From: UBA5109 sp038148755
Lineage (GTDB): Bacteria > Pseudomonadota > Gammaproteobacteria > Pseudomonadales > Pseudohongiellaceae
Length of the DNA stretch: 64,000 nucleotides
NCBI GenBank assembly: GCA_038148755.1
Contig: JAYQWA010000001.1
Span: forward strand, 124,001 to 188,000
Reading direction: 5' to 3'
The stretch's first letter is position 1; the number at the start of each line of letters is the position of its first letter. The position numbers and the translations under genes were made by a program. Below the pieces are notes generated by a model, which was not told the origin of the DNA, did not search any database, and saw only the letters and a list, made by a program, of their open reading frames with translations. Below are positions 51,846 through 61,290 of this stretch, piece after piece.

Positions 51846-54077
51846 TTGCAAATATTCAGGTTGCTTATCCCCCTTTGTTTGGTTGTTTTTCCACAGCTTC
51901 TGCAGGCTCAGGCTGAAACGCCTGTTGATGGTGTTTTACAAACCTCTGACAACAAAATTGCGCAGGTCCCCAAAACAAATCTTGCTCCGGTACTGGATGG
52001 CATTCTGGACGATCCCATATGGCGTGAGGCAAGAAAGATTAGCGATTTTCATCAGGTGCAGCCGGTTGACCATGGTGAACCGACGGAGACCAGTGAATAT
52101 TACATTACCTACGATGACAATAACTTCTACATGGCTGCCAGGCTTTATGACAGTGATCCTTCTCAGATAAGGGCAAGGCAGTTAATTCAGGGTCAAAATG
52201 TCAATGGAGATGATACAGCAGACATCCTGCTGGATACTTTCAATAATGATCGTACGGCTTTCTATTTCCAAACTAATCCTAATGGGGTGCGCAGTGAAGG
52301 TGTCTGGGAAAACGCCAGTACCTATAACAGTGATTGGAGCGGAATCTGGCAGGTAGAGTCGAGGATTGATGAACAGGGCTGGACAACGGAGATGATCATT
52401 CCTTTCACGACCTTGAATTTTGACCCGAATACAGATGAATGGGGTCTAAATCTTGGACGTTCCGTTGCGCGGAAAAACGAAAAAATCTACTGGTCATCCT
52501 TTAACCGCAGCACCAACCCGGCAACAGCAGGGCAGGTCGCCGGTATTCACGATATTCGGCAGGGTGTGGGTCTGGATATTGTGCCGTCCATTACCGTTGC
52601 ACAGTCTGAGGATTACGTCACCGACATTAATGATGACCGGGTTGATCCTTCACTGGATGTCTTTTATAAATTCACGCCTAATCTGACAGGCGTGTTAACG
52701 CTTAACACGGATTTTTCTGCCACAGAAGTGGACGACAGGCAGGTAAACCTGACTCGTTTTTCGCTGTTCTTTCCAGAGAAAAGAGACTTTTTCTTACAGG
52801 ACTCTGAAATATTCAGCTTCGGTAATATTTCAGGCGGAGGTGGGGGAAATGCACCACCAGGAGCCAAACTCCGTAATGGCATACCCTTTTATTCCCGGCG
52901 CATTGGTTTAAACCCTGCTACCGGTCAGCCGGTAGATATTGATGTCGGTGGCAAAGTGGCCGGACGTGTGGGAGACATCAGCCTTGGTGCTTTGGCAATA
53001 CAGCAGGGTGATCGACCCGGCCTGGCTGGTCAGGATGTGTTCGTAGGCCGTATTACATCCAATATCCTTTCGGAATCGAGAATCGGCGCGATTTTTACCA
53101 ATGGAGATCCTAACAGTGTTAGGGATAATTCTTTGGCTGGCGTCGATTTTATGTATCGTAATACCCAGTTCTCCGAGAGTCATACACTGACTGGCGATCT
53201 GTGGTACCAGCAATCCGATACAGAGGGCCTGGATGGCGATGACAAGGCTTATAACGCGAATATCAATTATTCAACACTGGGCACAGGAGCAAGCCTTGAA
53301 GTTGATTACAGTTATATCGGTGAAGAATACAATCCGACACTGGGTTTCGCTAACCGCCGTGGAGTGGAAAGAATTGGCTTTTCATCCAATTATCGTTATT
53401 TCCCGGAAACCCACCCCTTTGTTCGTAATTACACCTTTGTGTTAAGGGGCGATTATTTTCGGGATAACGCAACCGGAGAAATGCAAAGCAGTTTCCTGCA
53501 GTTTAACCCCATAGCTTTTGATACCCTGCGCGGCGATCTGGCTTTTATTATGTTGCAACGCCAGCAGGAAGGTTTGACCGTTCCCTTTGAGATTCAACCA
53601 GGGATTATAATCCCTGCCGGAGATTATACATTTGATTATGCGCAGCTCATGATCAGGTCCAGTGGTAACCGCACACTCGCGCCCAATCTGACCTACCGTG
53701 AAGGTGATTTTTATAATGGTAAAAGCCGAGTGGTTAATGCAGGCTTTGGCTGGAACCCGAATCGCAATGTTTCTTTTGATTTCAGTTACAACTTTACCGA
53801 TGCTTCGTTACCAGCGGGAGATTTTATTACGCGCCTGATCAGTCTGAATGCCAGCTATGCATTCAATGTCAGATGGTCCTGGGTGAATCTTTTGCAGTAT
53901 GACAACGGATCAGGCTCTTTGGGGCTTAACAGCCGGTTACGCTGGAATCCACGTGCCGGTGAAAATCTGTGGCTGGTTGTTAATTATAATTTTGATTCCA
54001 GCACCAGTGCGTTCAGGGAACTGAACTCGACTGACTCAGAGATAGTGGTTAAATATTCCCGTAATTTTAGATTCTGA
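51846..54077 (+). CDS. DUF5916 outer-membrane protein with CBM9-like N-terminal domain
   Basis: A 743-residue exported protein starting at TTG 51846, with a signal peptide ending LLQAQA. Residues about 35-215 resemble a family 9 carbohydrate-binding/DOMON-like domain (APVLDGILDDPIWREA, NFYMAARLYDSDP, EMIIPFTTLNF). The remainder is the DUF5916 domain, with SVARKNEKIYWSSFNR, FPEKRDFFLQDSEIFSFG and many alternating beta strands. It ends in a terminal Phe (YSRNFRF), as in outer-membrane beta barrels. It may bind or import a polymer at the outer membrane. No TonB box or partner is adjacent. Function is unknown for the family. Confidence 0.88.
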   Translation: MQIFRLLIPLCLVVFPQLLQAQAETPVDGVLQTSDNKIAQVPKTNLAPVLDGILDDPIWREARKISDFHQVQPVDHGEPTETSEYYITYDDNNFYMAARLYDSDPSQIRARQLIQGQNVNGDDTADILLDTFNNDRTAFYFQTNPNGVRSEGVWENASTYNSDWSGIWQVESRIDEQGWTTEMIIPFTTLNFDPNTDEWGLNLGRSVARKNEKIYWSSFNRSTNPATAGQVAGIHDIRQGVGLDIVPSITVAQSEDYVTDINDDRVDPSLDVFYKFTPNLTGVLTLNTDFSATEVDDRQVNLTRFSLFFPEKRDFFLQDSEIFSFGNISGGGGGNAPPGAKLRNGIPFYSRRIGLNPATGQPVDIDVGGKVAGRVGDISLGALAIQQGDRPGLAGQDVFVGRITSNILSESRIGAIFTNGDPNSVRDNSLAGVDFMYRNTQFSESHTLTGDLWYQQSDTEGLDGDDKAYNANINYSTLGTGASLEVDYSYIGEEYNPTLGFANRRGVERIGFSSNYRYFPETHPFVRNYTFVLRGDYFRDNATGEMQSSFLQFNPIAFDTLRGDLAFIMLQRQQEGLTVPFEIQPGIIIPAGDYTFDYAQLMIRSSGNRTLAPNLTYREGDFYNGKSRVVNAGFGWNPNRNVSFDFSYNFTDASLPAGDFITRLISLNASYAFNVRWSWVNLLQYDNGSGSLGLNSRLRWNPRAGENLWLVVNYNFDSSTSAFRELNSTDSEIVVKYSRNFRF

Positions 54078-54085
54078 TTTTCTAG

Positions 54086-54604
54086 CTAAATATTTTCGGG
54101 ATTAAGTAATGAAGTGAGTACGTGGTCTTCCCAATTACCATTTATCTGCAAATACTTTTTAGCAAGACCTTCTTTAGTAAAGCCCAGTTTTTTCAGTAAG
54201 TTTGCCGATCTTTTATTGCGGGGCATATAGGTAGCCATTAGGCGGTTCAGCTTTAATTGCGAAAAGGCATAATCGATCGCATGCTGGCTGACTTCCGTCA
54301 TAAGCCCTTTGCCTTCATGCGCCGCGGCGACTCCATAACCGAGATGACAGCCTTTTAAGGGGCCATAGATGATGTTGGTTAATGAGCAGTGCGCAAGAAT
54401 TACACCCTGATCTACCGCGATAAAATAAGCGGCTCTGCCTTCATTTTGGGCAATGACAAAAGTTGATAATCTTTTTTTTAACTCTCGTTCAGTATAATAA
54501 TCCGCTTCGTGTTTGGGCTCCCACTTTTTGAAATGTTCGGCATTTTCTAGATGATATGCCGACAGCATCTTGGCATCGGAGGTTTTTACTAAACGAATTT
54601 CCAT
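54086..54604 (-). CDS. GNAT family N-acetyltransferase, RimJ/RimL-like
   Basis: A 172-residue acetyltransferase. The acetyl-CoA pyrophosphate loop region is GYGVAAAHEGKGLMTEV, and AFSQLKLNRLMATYMPRNKRSANLLKKLGFTKEG is the Rim-type C-terminal signature. Typical targets are ribosomal protein N-termini or antibiotics/amino groups; none can be chosen. It converges with the DUF5916 gene (8 nt) and lies downstream of the DUF4175 operon on the same strand, separated by a palindrome. Confidence 0.92.
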   Translation of the reverse strand: MEIRLVKTSDAKMLSAYHLENAEHFKKWEPKHEADYYTERELKKRLSTFVIAQNEGRAAYFIAVDQGVILAHCSLTNIIYGPLKGCHLGYGVAAAHEGKGLMTEVSQHAIDYAFSQLKLNRLMATYMPRNKRSANLLKKLGFTKEGLAKKYLQINGNWEDHVLTSLLNPENI

Positions 54605-54614
54605 GTTTTTACAT

Positions 54615-54645
54615 AGGGGCCAGAGTAAAATTTACTCTGACTCCT
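54615..54645. repeat. REP-like palindrome (solo copy)
   Basis: CAGAGTAAA and TTTACTCTG form a perfect 9-bp inverted repeat around one base (54621-54639), extended outward by a GGGG/CTCC flank with two mismatches. From memory, GGGGTCAGAGTAAAATTT-type sequences recur as REP-like elements next to RAYT transposases in gammaproteobacteria. No transposase is present here and I see no second copy in the window. It sits just upstream of the GNAT start and could instead be an operator. Confidence 0.5.
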
Positions 54646-54684
54646 CTGGATATCCCTGCAAGAAAGTTAAAAGAAGAAAGCGGA

Positions 54685-57600
54685 TTAATTATTTTCGCGC
54701 GACAGCCGACGATAATATTCGGCGACGGATTCCTGATATTCCTCAGGAATCAGATCCAAGACAGCAGTGCGGACATTATTCGGATTACCGGCATTACTGC
54801 TTTCAGCTCGTAATGAAAGTTCCAGTTGTTCAATTAAGGCCAGCATGTTGTTGTATTCTTCCAGCACAATATCATCGTTACGATTAACCCGACTGAATTC
54901 CAGCTCACGGATAATATCAAGCAGTTCATCTATTTGTTCCTGCGACATTTGCATGTCTGGAATGGCGTCGCGCGTCAGCTCAGTCAGGTTGTCCAGATTG
55001 TCATAAAAATTTTCAGGCATATTAATTGGGCCATCTAAAACAGTGTTAGCACCATTGCCAGACCAGCCGGCAATGCCCAGGCCATTGACGATGCCATTAG
55101 GGTCGCCGCCAAAGCCACCTTGCTGACTGTTTTGCCCTTGTCCCTGGTTCTGGCCTTGTTGCCCCTGACCAGCCTGCTGGCCATTTTGTTGTGAGATTTG
55201 CGCTAATTGGTCGCGTAAACTTTCAGCCTGTTCCAGCGCCTGTTCCAGCTCACTGCCACCATTAAGTGAACCCAGCGCTAATTGTTCAGCACGTTGCAGG
55301 CTTTCATTGAGTGCCCTCATGCCTTCGGTGACATTTCGCTCATTACCGGCAATATATAACGCATAGCCAGCATCAATATAGAGTGCCGCATCCGACAAGG
55401 CCAATTCCAATTCGCGCTCGGCGATCGTTTCATTCCCATCGGCAAGTTCTCTGGCAGCAGCAGGGCTCTCTTCACCAAATTGCTGGATGGTGTTCATCAT
55501 TTGCTGCTGTAAGCGCTGAAGATCAGCGGCTAAACCTTCTTTCAGGTCGGCCAGTTCCATTTCTTCAGTGAGAGACATGCCTCGGCTGTTAGGATTCTCT
55601 CCGCTTTCACGTTCAGCCAGCGCGCGCTCCATGGCTTGTTGTAATTGTTGTTGCATACGCTCCTGTTCAAGCAGCATCTCGGCAGACTGATCAGCCATGC
55701 TGGTAAATGATTCCTGCATGCTGGCAATCTGATCCTGAGCTAACTGATCTCTGGCTCCCTCGAGTTGACGCTGGGCTTCTTCTGCTGCACGTTGTAATTC
55801 ATCGGAACCAGGGTTATTTGCCATAGCCTGTTCGGTTTCATTCATTGCCCGAATGGCGCTTTCCAGACGGCGCTGTAATTCATTTTGAGCTGTTTGCTGG
55901 TTTTGTTGATCGCTCTCAGCAGGCTGTCCTGATTGCTGACCCTGTTGTCCTGGTTGTCCTTGACCTTGCTGCTGGTTGCTAGCCTGTTGCTGGCCGCGTT
56001 GCCCGCCCAATTGTTGCTGCTGTAATTGTTCTAATTGTTCCTGGAGTTGTTCAGCTTCACGTCTCAGCATTTCCTGCTGATATTTTTGTGCATCCGTTAA
56101 CTGTTGCTGATTGCGCATATTATTGGCCAGTTGTTCCTGGCGACGCGCAAGTTCATCCAGTTGCGCCATGATATCTTCAACCTGTTCCTGTTGAGCTTGT
56201 GGCGAGGCACTTTCGCCAGTTTCATACTGGTTTTGCTCCATATCCATTTCCAGCTCAAACATTTCAGCCAGGTCCTGTCCGGCACGACCACCGCCGCCAC
56301 CGCCACCACCTTGCTGCTGGCCAACCTGAATATCGTTGAAGACAGCCTCAGCCTGCAGTAAATGTTGCAGGGCTTCCTGAGCAGGCTGGATAGCATCCTG
56401 TAACTCTACAGCTGCGAGACGTTCAGAACTGGGGAACATGGCCTGGATAGCCAGGTCCATGCTGGCAACGAAACGTTCAATGTCTTCGTCCTGCTGGTTT
56501 AACTGGCGGGCGCGGGCACGATCAGTCAGGGTTTGTGCCTGTTCCGCCAGAGTCAGCTGTAATTCAGAAAGCAGCGACGAGTTGATTTCAACCTGTCCGT
56601 TATTGCCTTCAGCTTCTTCACGTATCAGGTTCCAGGTTGAAACCACAATCTGGCGCTGGCGCTGGGATATTTCATCGGTAGGGCCGCCACCGCCGCCACC
56701 TCCTCCACCACCGGAGAGTTGAGACTGGGAATAACGACGGTTATAAGCCTGTATCTGAATAAAGTACATGTCAGTCTGGACAGCCTGAGAACGGTCAGAG
56801 GCTTCGGCATAATAAGAAATCAAATCACCGGGCTTGAGTGGAATTTCGTCAAAGGCAGGCTCACTTTCTGTAGTAACTGAATCGATACTGACGATCTCTT
56901 CACCCTCTCGGCCGGGGATCAGTGAGTCTTCCAGCACAATATCAAAGGCACCAACTTCCAGTTGTGGCGCTGCGGCAGTTCTAGTTTGTACAGTACGCAT
57001 ATCTTCCAGCATAAAAATATGCTCAACAGACAATTCGTCAGCCGGTTCATACAAATCAACTTCCTGCCACTCACCACCATTAATGGAATATTTAATCAGC
57101 AGACTTTCAAGACCATAGTCATCACTGGCATCAACCCGTGTCAGCACTTCTTCAATGTTGGTAGCATTCCAGTCCTGACCCGGACGCACCAGTTCGATTT
57201 GGGGAGAGCCGTCTTCAGCAAGACTGATAAAATAATCGTCGCTTAAGCGAACCTGCTCACCACCCACCAGAGCGGCGATGTAATACTGTCCTTCCTCAAG
57301 AACCATAAACTCAGTAGAGGCTTCATTGCCGTTGATGTTTAAGGCCTGGGCAGCATCGTTAAGAATTAATTCACCGGCAGGCAAGGGACCGGAGGTAGTG
57401 ACATTAAGCGCAATACGGGTTTCCGGCAGGGCTTCTATATCGCCACGGTTAGATGTTTCAGGATCACGTTCTGTCCATTCGGGGAAGGTATAAGTTAATT
57501 CCAGATTTTCGATAGAAGGAAGATCAACAACCTGCACACTGAAGTCAGGGCTGCGTAAACCGGTCGTCGAGACATAATAGTCCATCTCTTCCTGCAGAGA

Positions 57601-58338
57601 GAACAGGGTAAATTCAAAGCCGTTCATGGTTCTGACCAGTGGCACTTCCTGCCACTCTTCACCACTGTTGCGGACGTGCAATACGGCCTCATCAGGATCA
57701 AGCCCTTCTATTTGAGCGCTGATGCGTAAGTTAGCGCCACGTCGCACACTTTCATCACCAGGTGAAACAGTGATTGACTGTGGTGGTACGAAACTATCGC
57801 TGGCCCAGCCTGCAAGAAAATTCTGCAGGCTATAAGAAAACAGGCCGGCACCGACAGCCATATAAATTAAAACGGCGAGCATGGCGGCTGCTGCTACGCC
57901 GGCAATTTGCATGTCCCTGTTTTTGACCTGCTCGGCAACGGGATAAGAAGCACTGATTTTTAGGGCATCTTCAGCCAGCAACTCGCGGAAGGGGTTTTTA
58001 GCTTCCATTTGTGCATAGGTTTCTATGCGTCCCTCAAAACCTTTGCCGTCTGATTTTGTGCTGCGGTTTTCAATCTGTGAGCTGACATCGTCTTTAATTC
58101 TTTTCAGTGGTTCAAGAATGCCCAGCAGCACAACAGCAGCCAGTGCCAGAACCAGCAAAAGACGGAAAGTGATAACGGTTGAACCGGCATAGCCGTTCTC
58201 CAGAGAAAACCAGGCAGCAATCAGTGAGACTGATAAAAGTACAGCTGCGACCGCAGCAGCACCCTGGAGGATCACCAGTTTTTTCAGACGCTGACGGAAT
58301 TCTGTCAGGTAGAGTTCAAGCTTTTCGGTTGCTTTCAT
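54685..58338 (-). CDS. DUF4175 family large membrane protein
   Basis: A 1217-residue protein. Two N-terminal helices (about 21-44 and 53-75) and a third near 150-172 anchor a large periplasmic region with beta domains (about 190-520). Then comes a glycine run near residue 545, a long glutamine-rich coiled coil (about 550-1000, with a second glycine run), and a C-terminal helical part ending EEYQESVAEYYRRLSREN. The layout matches DUF4175 proteins encoded beside MoxR, DUF58 and VWA genes. It begins 2 nt after the VWA gene, so it is translated from the same operon. I infer a structural or complex-forming role driven by MoxR. Confidence 0.88.
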   Translation of the reverse strand: MKATEKLELYLTEFRQRLKKLVILQGAAAVAAVLLSVSLIAAWFSLENGYAGSTVITFRLLLVLALAAVVLLGILEPLKRIKDDVSSQIENRSTKSDGKGFEGRIETYAQMEAKNPFRELLAEDALKISASYPVAEQVKNRDMQIAGVAAAAMLAVLIYMAVGAGLFSYSLQNFLAGWASDSFVPPQSITVSPGDESVRRGANLRISAQIEGLDPDEAVLHVRNSGEEWQEVPLVRTMNGFEFTLFSLQEEMDYYVSTTGLRSPDFSVQVVDLPSIENLELTYTFPEWTERDPETSNRGDIEALPETRIALNVTTSGPLPAGELILNDAAQALNINGNEASTEFMVLEEGQYYIAALVGGEQVRLSDDYFISLAEDGSPQIELVRPGQDWNATNIEEVLTRVDASDDYGLESLLIKYSINGGEWQEVDLYEPADELSVEHIFMLEDMRTVQTRTAAAPQLEVGAFDIVLEDSLIPGREGEEIVSIDSVTTESEPAFDEIPLKPGDLISYYAEASDRSQAVQTDMYFIQIQAYNRRYSQSQLSGGGGGGGGGGPTDEISQRQRQIVVSTWNLIREEAEGNNGQVEINSSLLSELQLTLAEQAQTLTDRARARQLNQQDEDIERFVASMDLAIQAMFPSSERLAAVELQDAIQPAQEALQHLLQAEAVFNDIQVGQQQGGGGGGGGRAGQDLAEMFELEMDMEQNQYETGESASPQAQQEQVEDIMAQLDELARRQEQLANNMRNQQQLTDAQKYQQEMLRREAEQLQEQLEQLQQQQLGGQRGQQQASNQQQGQGQPGQQGQQSGQPAESDQQNQQTAQNELQRRLESAIRAMNETEQAMANNPGSDELQRAAEEAQRQLEGARDQLAQDQIASMQESFTSMADQSAEMLLEQERMQQQLQQAMERALAERESGENPNSRGMSLTEEMELADLKEGLAADLQRLQQQMMNTIQQFGEESPAAARELADGNETIAERELELALSDAALYIDAGYALYIAGNERNVTEGMRALNESLQRAEQLALGSLNGGSELEQALEQAESLRDQLAQISQQNGQQAGQGQQGQNQGQGQNSQQGGFGGDPNGIVNGLGIAGWSGNGANTVLDGPINMPENFYDNLDNLTELTRDAIPDMQMSQEQIDELLDIIRELEFSRVNRNDDIVLEEYNNMLALIEQLELSLRAESSNAGNPNNVRTAVLDLIPEEYQESVAEYYRRLSRENN

Positions 58339-58340
58339 AG

Positions 58341-60365
58341 CTAGGTATTTCCTGTATTGAACCGTAAATAGCGATTACCCAATAAGGACTCGGCAAGGAC
58401 AATAACAGCAAGTAAAATCAATAATACACGCCAAATCTCTATAGCAACAGGTTCTTCTTCAACGACACTGATGGCAATGCCGTCGACCAGCTCCATGTCG
58501 CCCGCGCTCCCTGCTGCCATGGTTTCCCAGTTTTGCAGGGCCTGCGCATCCATAATACTTAAATCTGACTCACGGGTATCCGGGTTTACAGCGACCAGAT
58601 TGTCGCGGCCTAAAGTGACGATCCGGTAATAGCCTGTTTCCGACAACTGTATGCTTTGAGACTGGGTCGTGTCAGCCAGCGATAACAGGCTGTTACCGGC
58701 AGGGTCATAAACCTGGCCTGAAGCTCCATTATTCTGACCCAGCTGCAGGAAGCTGTTGATGGTTTGCTCCTTCACCAATAATTCTTCATTCGACAGATGC
58801 CTGGCGGCTTCTGCGACAAAGCTGACAAAGACTGGCTTAACCGGCAGGTCACTCCAGGTATTATTTAAACTGGTATTAAGTAAGAGGAAGCGACCCAGGC
58901 CAATGTTACGTTCAGCTAAAAAAGGGATATTGTTATTTAAAGTAATCAGCACGTTGTCAGCTTCACCAGCTTCAATAGGCAGAACTCTGGAAATAGCCAG
59001 GTTGTTCCAGCCTACGGAGCCGTCAAGCACAGGGTGAGAAACATTGACGCCCTGCACATTATAGGAAGTATTGCGACTGAAACTCAGGCTGCCACCAATA
59101 GCCTGTCCTCCTACCGGAATGCTGGCCTGACCAAGTGTTCGTTCGCCAACAGCTGCCAGTATCGCACCACCGCCGTCGACGTAGGCTTGTAACTCCTGTG
59201 CCAGTGATGCATTAACACTGCCAATATCATCAATCACAATCCAGGGATAACGCTGCAATATACGGGGATCAAAATCATTAACATCCAGCAGCTCAACTTC
59301 ATAACCGCGAGGTGCTGTTTCCAGCGCCGTTGTAATGTAAGTAACTGCCAGAGATTCCGGGTCGGCACTCAACAGAATGACTGGCGCGGGCGGTGAATTA
59401 TCAAAGACAGTGTAGCGCATATCGTCGTCCGGCAAACTGTCGTTAGGCGTAATACTGACGTTCAGGCGATTATCGCCTTCATCAAAACTTACGTTTTCAA
59501 AACTGATGTAGCTGATGCCATCTGCTGGCGCAGTAAAGGTTTCAGTCAGGCTTTGTTGTGTGATGTCGTTAATGCTCAAGGCAACCGTTTTTTCCACTCT
59601 CTGTTCTGCACTGCTGTTATTTTTCAAGCCGACACGAATGCTATCAGCCGTTGTAATTTCAACCGAAGCAACTGACCAGTTGGCGACATCTTCTGTTTTT
59701 ACCTGATGAATACTGAGCGTCACCGGGCGCCCGTTGATGACATCAGGAATCATATCGGCAAAACGGACAGCCTGGCCGCTTTGCTGGTAATCACTAATGA
59801 AATGAATAATAAAATTTGCCTGGCTGCTGGTGATTAAGCTATCCAGAGCCGTCACCATGGCACCGATGTCCAGACGGCCGTAGTCTGGTTCAAGTCCCTC
59901 AAGACCGCCACGGATAATTGCCGGGTCGGCTGTTGCAGTACTGATGGTTTCAACCGTACCGCTGGCGGTATATAGGCTGGCAATATCATCGGCACCCATG
60001 GCATCAACCAGTTCCTCTGCCAGCGTGACAGCCTGAGCAAAGCTGTTGCCTTCACGCATGGAGAAAGACGTATCCAGGACAATGACGTGATGTGTTGTGT
60101 CTTCTGTTACAGCAGCTTCCGGCGCCGTGAAGAACACCGGCTTGGTGAAAGCAAGCACCAGTAAAACCAGAAACAGGATTCGCAGCGCCATTAATACGAG
60201 GTATTTTAATTTACGCTGAATATGGACGCGGCGCTGACTCTGTTCCATAAACATGATGGAACTGAATTTTTCCCTTTCGGTAGCGTTGGTCTGCAAGCGA
60301 TGCAACCAGATGGGCAAGGCAATGCCAAGCAGGGCGAATAGAAACAGTGGGCTAAGCAAAGACAT
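58341..60365 (-). CDS. BatA-like von Willebrand factor A membrane protein
   Basis: A 674-residue inner-membrane protein. The N-terminal BatA domain has two helices (about 5-22 and 55-77) with the characteristic PIWLHRL and KLKYLVLMALRILFLVLLVLAF. The VWA domain has the metal site DTSFS (D98, S100, S102 in VIVLDTSFSMREG). Later regions include a glutamine-amidotransferase-like segment, and a C-terminal helix (RVLLILLAVIVLAESLLG) returns the chain to the membrane. It overlaps the DUF58 gene by one base (TGATG). MoxR-type chaperones are thought to act on VWA partners of this kind. Confidence 0.9.
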   Translation of the reverse strand: MSLLSPLFLFALLGIALPIWLHRLQTNATEREKFSSIMFMEQSQRRVHIQRKLKYLVLMALRILFLVLLVLAFTKPVFFTAPEAAVTEDTTHHVIVLDTSFSMREGNSFAQAVTLAEELVDAMGADDIASLYTASGTVETISTATADPAIIRGGLEGLEPDYGRLDIGAMVTALDSLITSSQANFIIHFISDYQQSGQAVRFADMIPDVINGRPVTLSIHQVKTEDVANWSVASVEITTADSIRVGLKNNSSAEQRVEKTVALSINDITQQSLTETFTAPADGISYISFENVSFDEGDNRLNVSITPNDSLPDDDMRYTVFDNSPPAPVILLSADPESLAVTYITTALETAPRGYEVELLDVNDFDPRILQRYPWIVIDDIGSVNASLAQELQAYVDGGGAILAAVGERTLGQASIPVGGQAIGGSLSFSRNTSYNVQGVNVSHPVLDGSVGWNNLAISRVLPIEAGEADNVLITLNNNIPFLAERNIGLGRFLLLNTSLNNTWSDLPVKPVFVSFVAEAARHLSNEELLVKEQTINSFLQLGQNNGASGQVYDPAGNSLLSLADTTQSQSIQLSETGYYRIVTLGRDNLVAVNPDTRESDLSIMDAQALQNWETMAAGSAGDMELVDGIAISVVEEEPVAIEIWRVLLILLAVIVLAESLLGNRYLRFNTGNT

Positions 60366-61279
60366 CAGGCACGTTTCTCCCTGAAGGTCAGGTAAGCATG
60401 CAGGGCTCGATCAAGCGGTTCACTGGTATCCAGCAATACGTGATCGGCATTCATCCCCTTGGCGGTTTTTTCAATGGCCGCTATATGTGCTTTGATTCTT
60501 TGAGGATAACCCTGTTTCATAAAAATCGGATCTACCTCAATAGCTTCGCCTGACTCCATGTCTTCATACAAGGTTGATTCTTTAATATTCGGATTAAGCT
60601 CATCCGGATCCAGTAAATGAAACATAATGACATCCTGACCATGCAGTGCCAAAGGACGCACATTTTCCATCAGGGCTTCCGGGTCGCAATAAAAATCAGA
60701 GATCACCGCAACCAATCCGCGTTTTTTTACATGCTCGCGAAAGCGGGTGAAGGGTTTGTGTATGGCAGTGCCTTCAACAGCTTCTGCCTTATCCAGGGTA
60801 TGGATAACACCATGTAGAGTGCCGCTTTTAGATGTGGGTGGACGGTATTGCACCACCTCATCATTAAAAATCATGGCGCCGATGGCATCATGCTGACGCG
60901 ACGCCAGGTAAGCCAGACTGGCAGCCAGATATTTTCCGTACTGTAATTTTGAATACCTGGCACCAAAACCCATAGAGGCTGAAGTATCAAGTAACAGCAT
61001 TAAATGACTGTTGGTTTCACCTTTAAACAGCTTGATAAAAGTCTTGTCGGTACGGGAGTAAACATTCCAGTCAATATGACGCGGATCATCACCTTCGGCA
61101 TAGGGTCGGTATTCGACAAACTCCTGACTGAAACCATATTTGGGCGAGCGGTGCAGACCCATGACAAAACCTTCCACCACAGCTTTGGCAACCAGTTCCA
61201 GATTGGACAGACTGGAAAGCACGCTGGGATCCAGCAGGCGGGTTGGCGCATTTTTATTGTCAGTTTGACCTAACTGCAT
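60365..61279 (-). CDS. DUF58 domain protein (VWA-like)
   Basis: A 304-residue soluble or peripheral protein. GYSQEF-like GFSQEFVEYRPYAEGDDPRHIDWNVYSR is the DUF58 hallmark. It precedes a VWA-like strand-loop LLLDTSASMGFG with an intact DxSxS metal site, and a later ISDFYCDPEALME. It sits 11 nt after the MoxR ATPase and overlaps the BatA gene by one base. DUF58 proteins are regular companions of MoxR; the molecular role is not established. Confidence 0.93.
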   Translation of the reverse strand: MQLGQTDNKNAPTRLLDPSVLSSLSNLELVAKAVVEGFVMGLHRSPKYGFSQEFVEYRPYAEGDDPRHIDWNVYSRTDKTFIKLFKGETNSHLMLLLDTSASMGFGARYSKLQYGKYLAASLAYLASRQHDAIGAMIFNDEVVQYRPPTSKSGTLHGVIHTLDKAEAVEGTAIHKPFTRFREHVKKRGLVAVISDFYCDPEALMENVRPLALHGQDVIMFHLLDPDELNPNIKESTLYEDMESGEAIEVDPIFMKQGYPQRIKAHIAAIEKTAKGMNADHVLLDTSEPLDRALHAYLTFREKRA

Positions 61280-61290
61280 TTGGTTATCGT

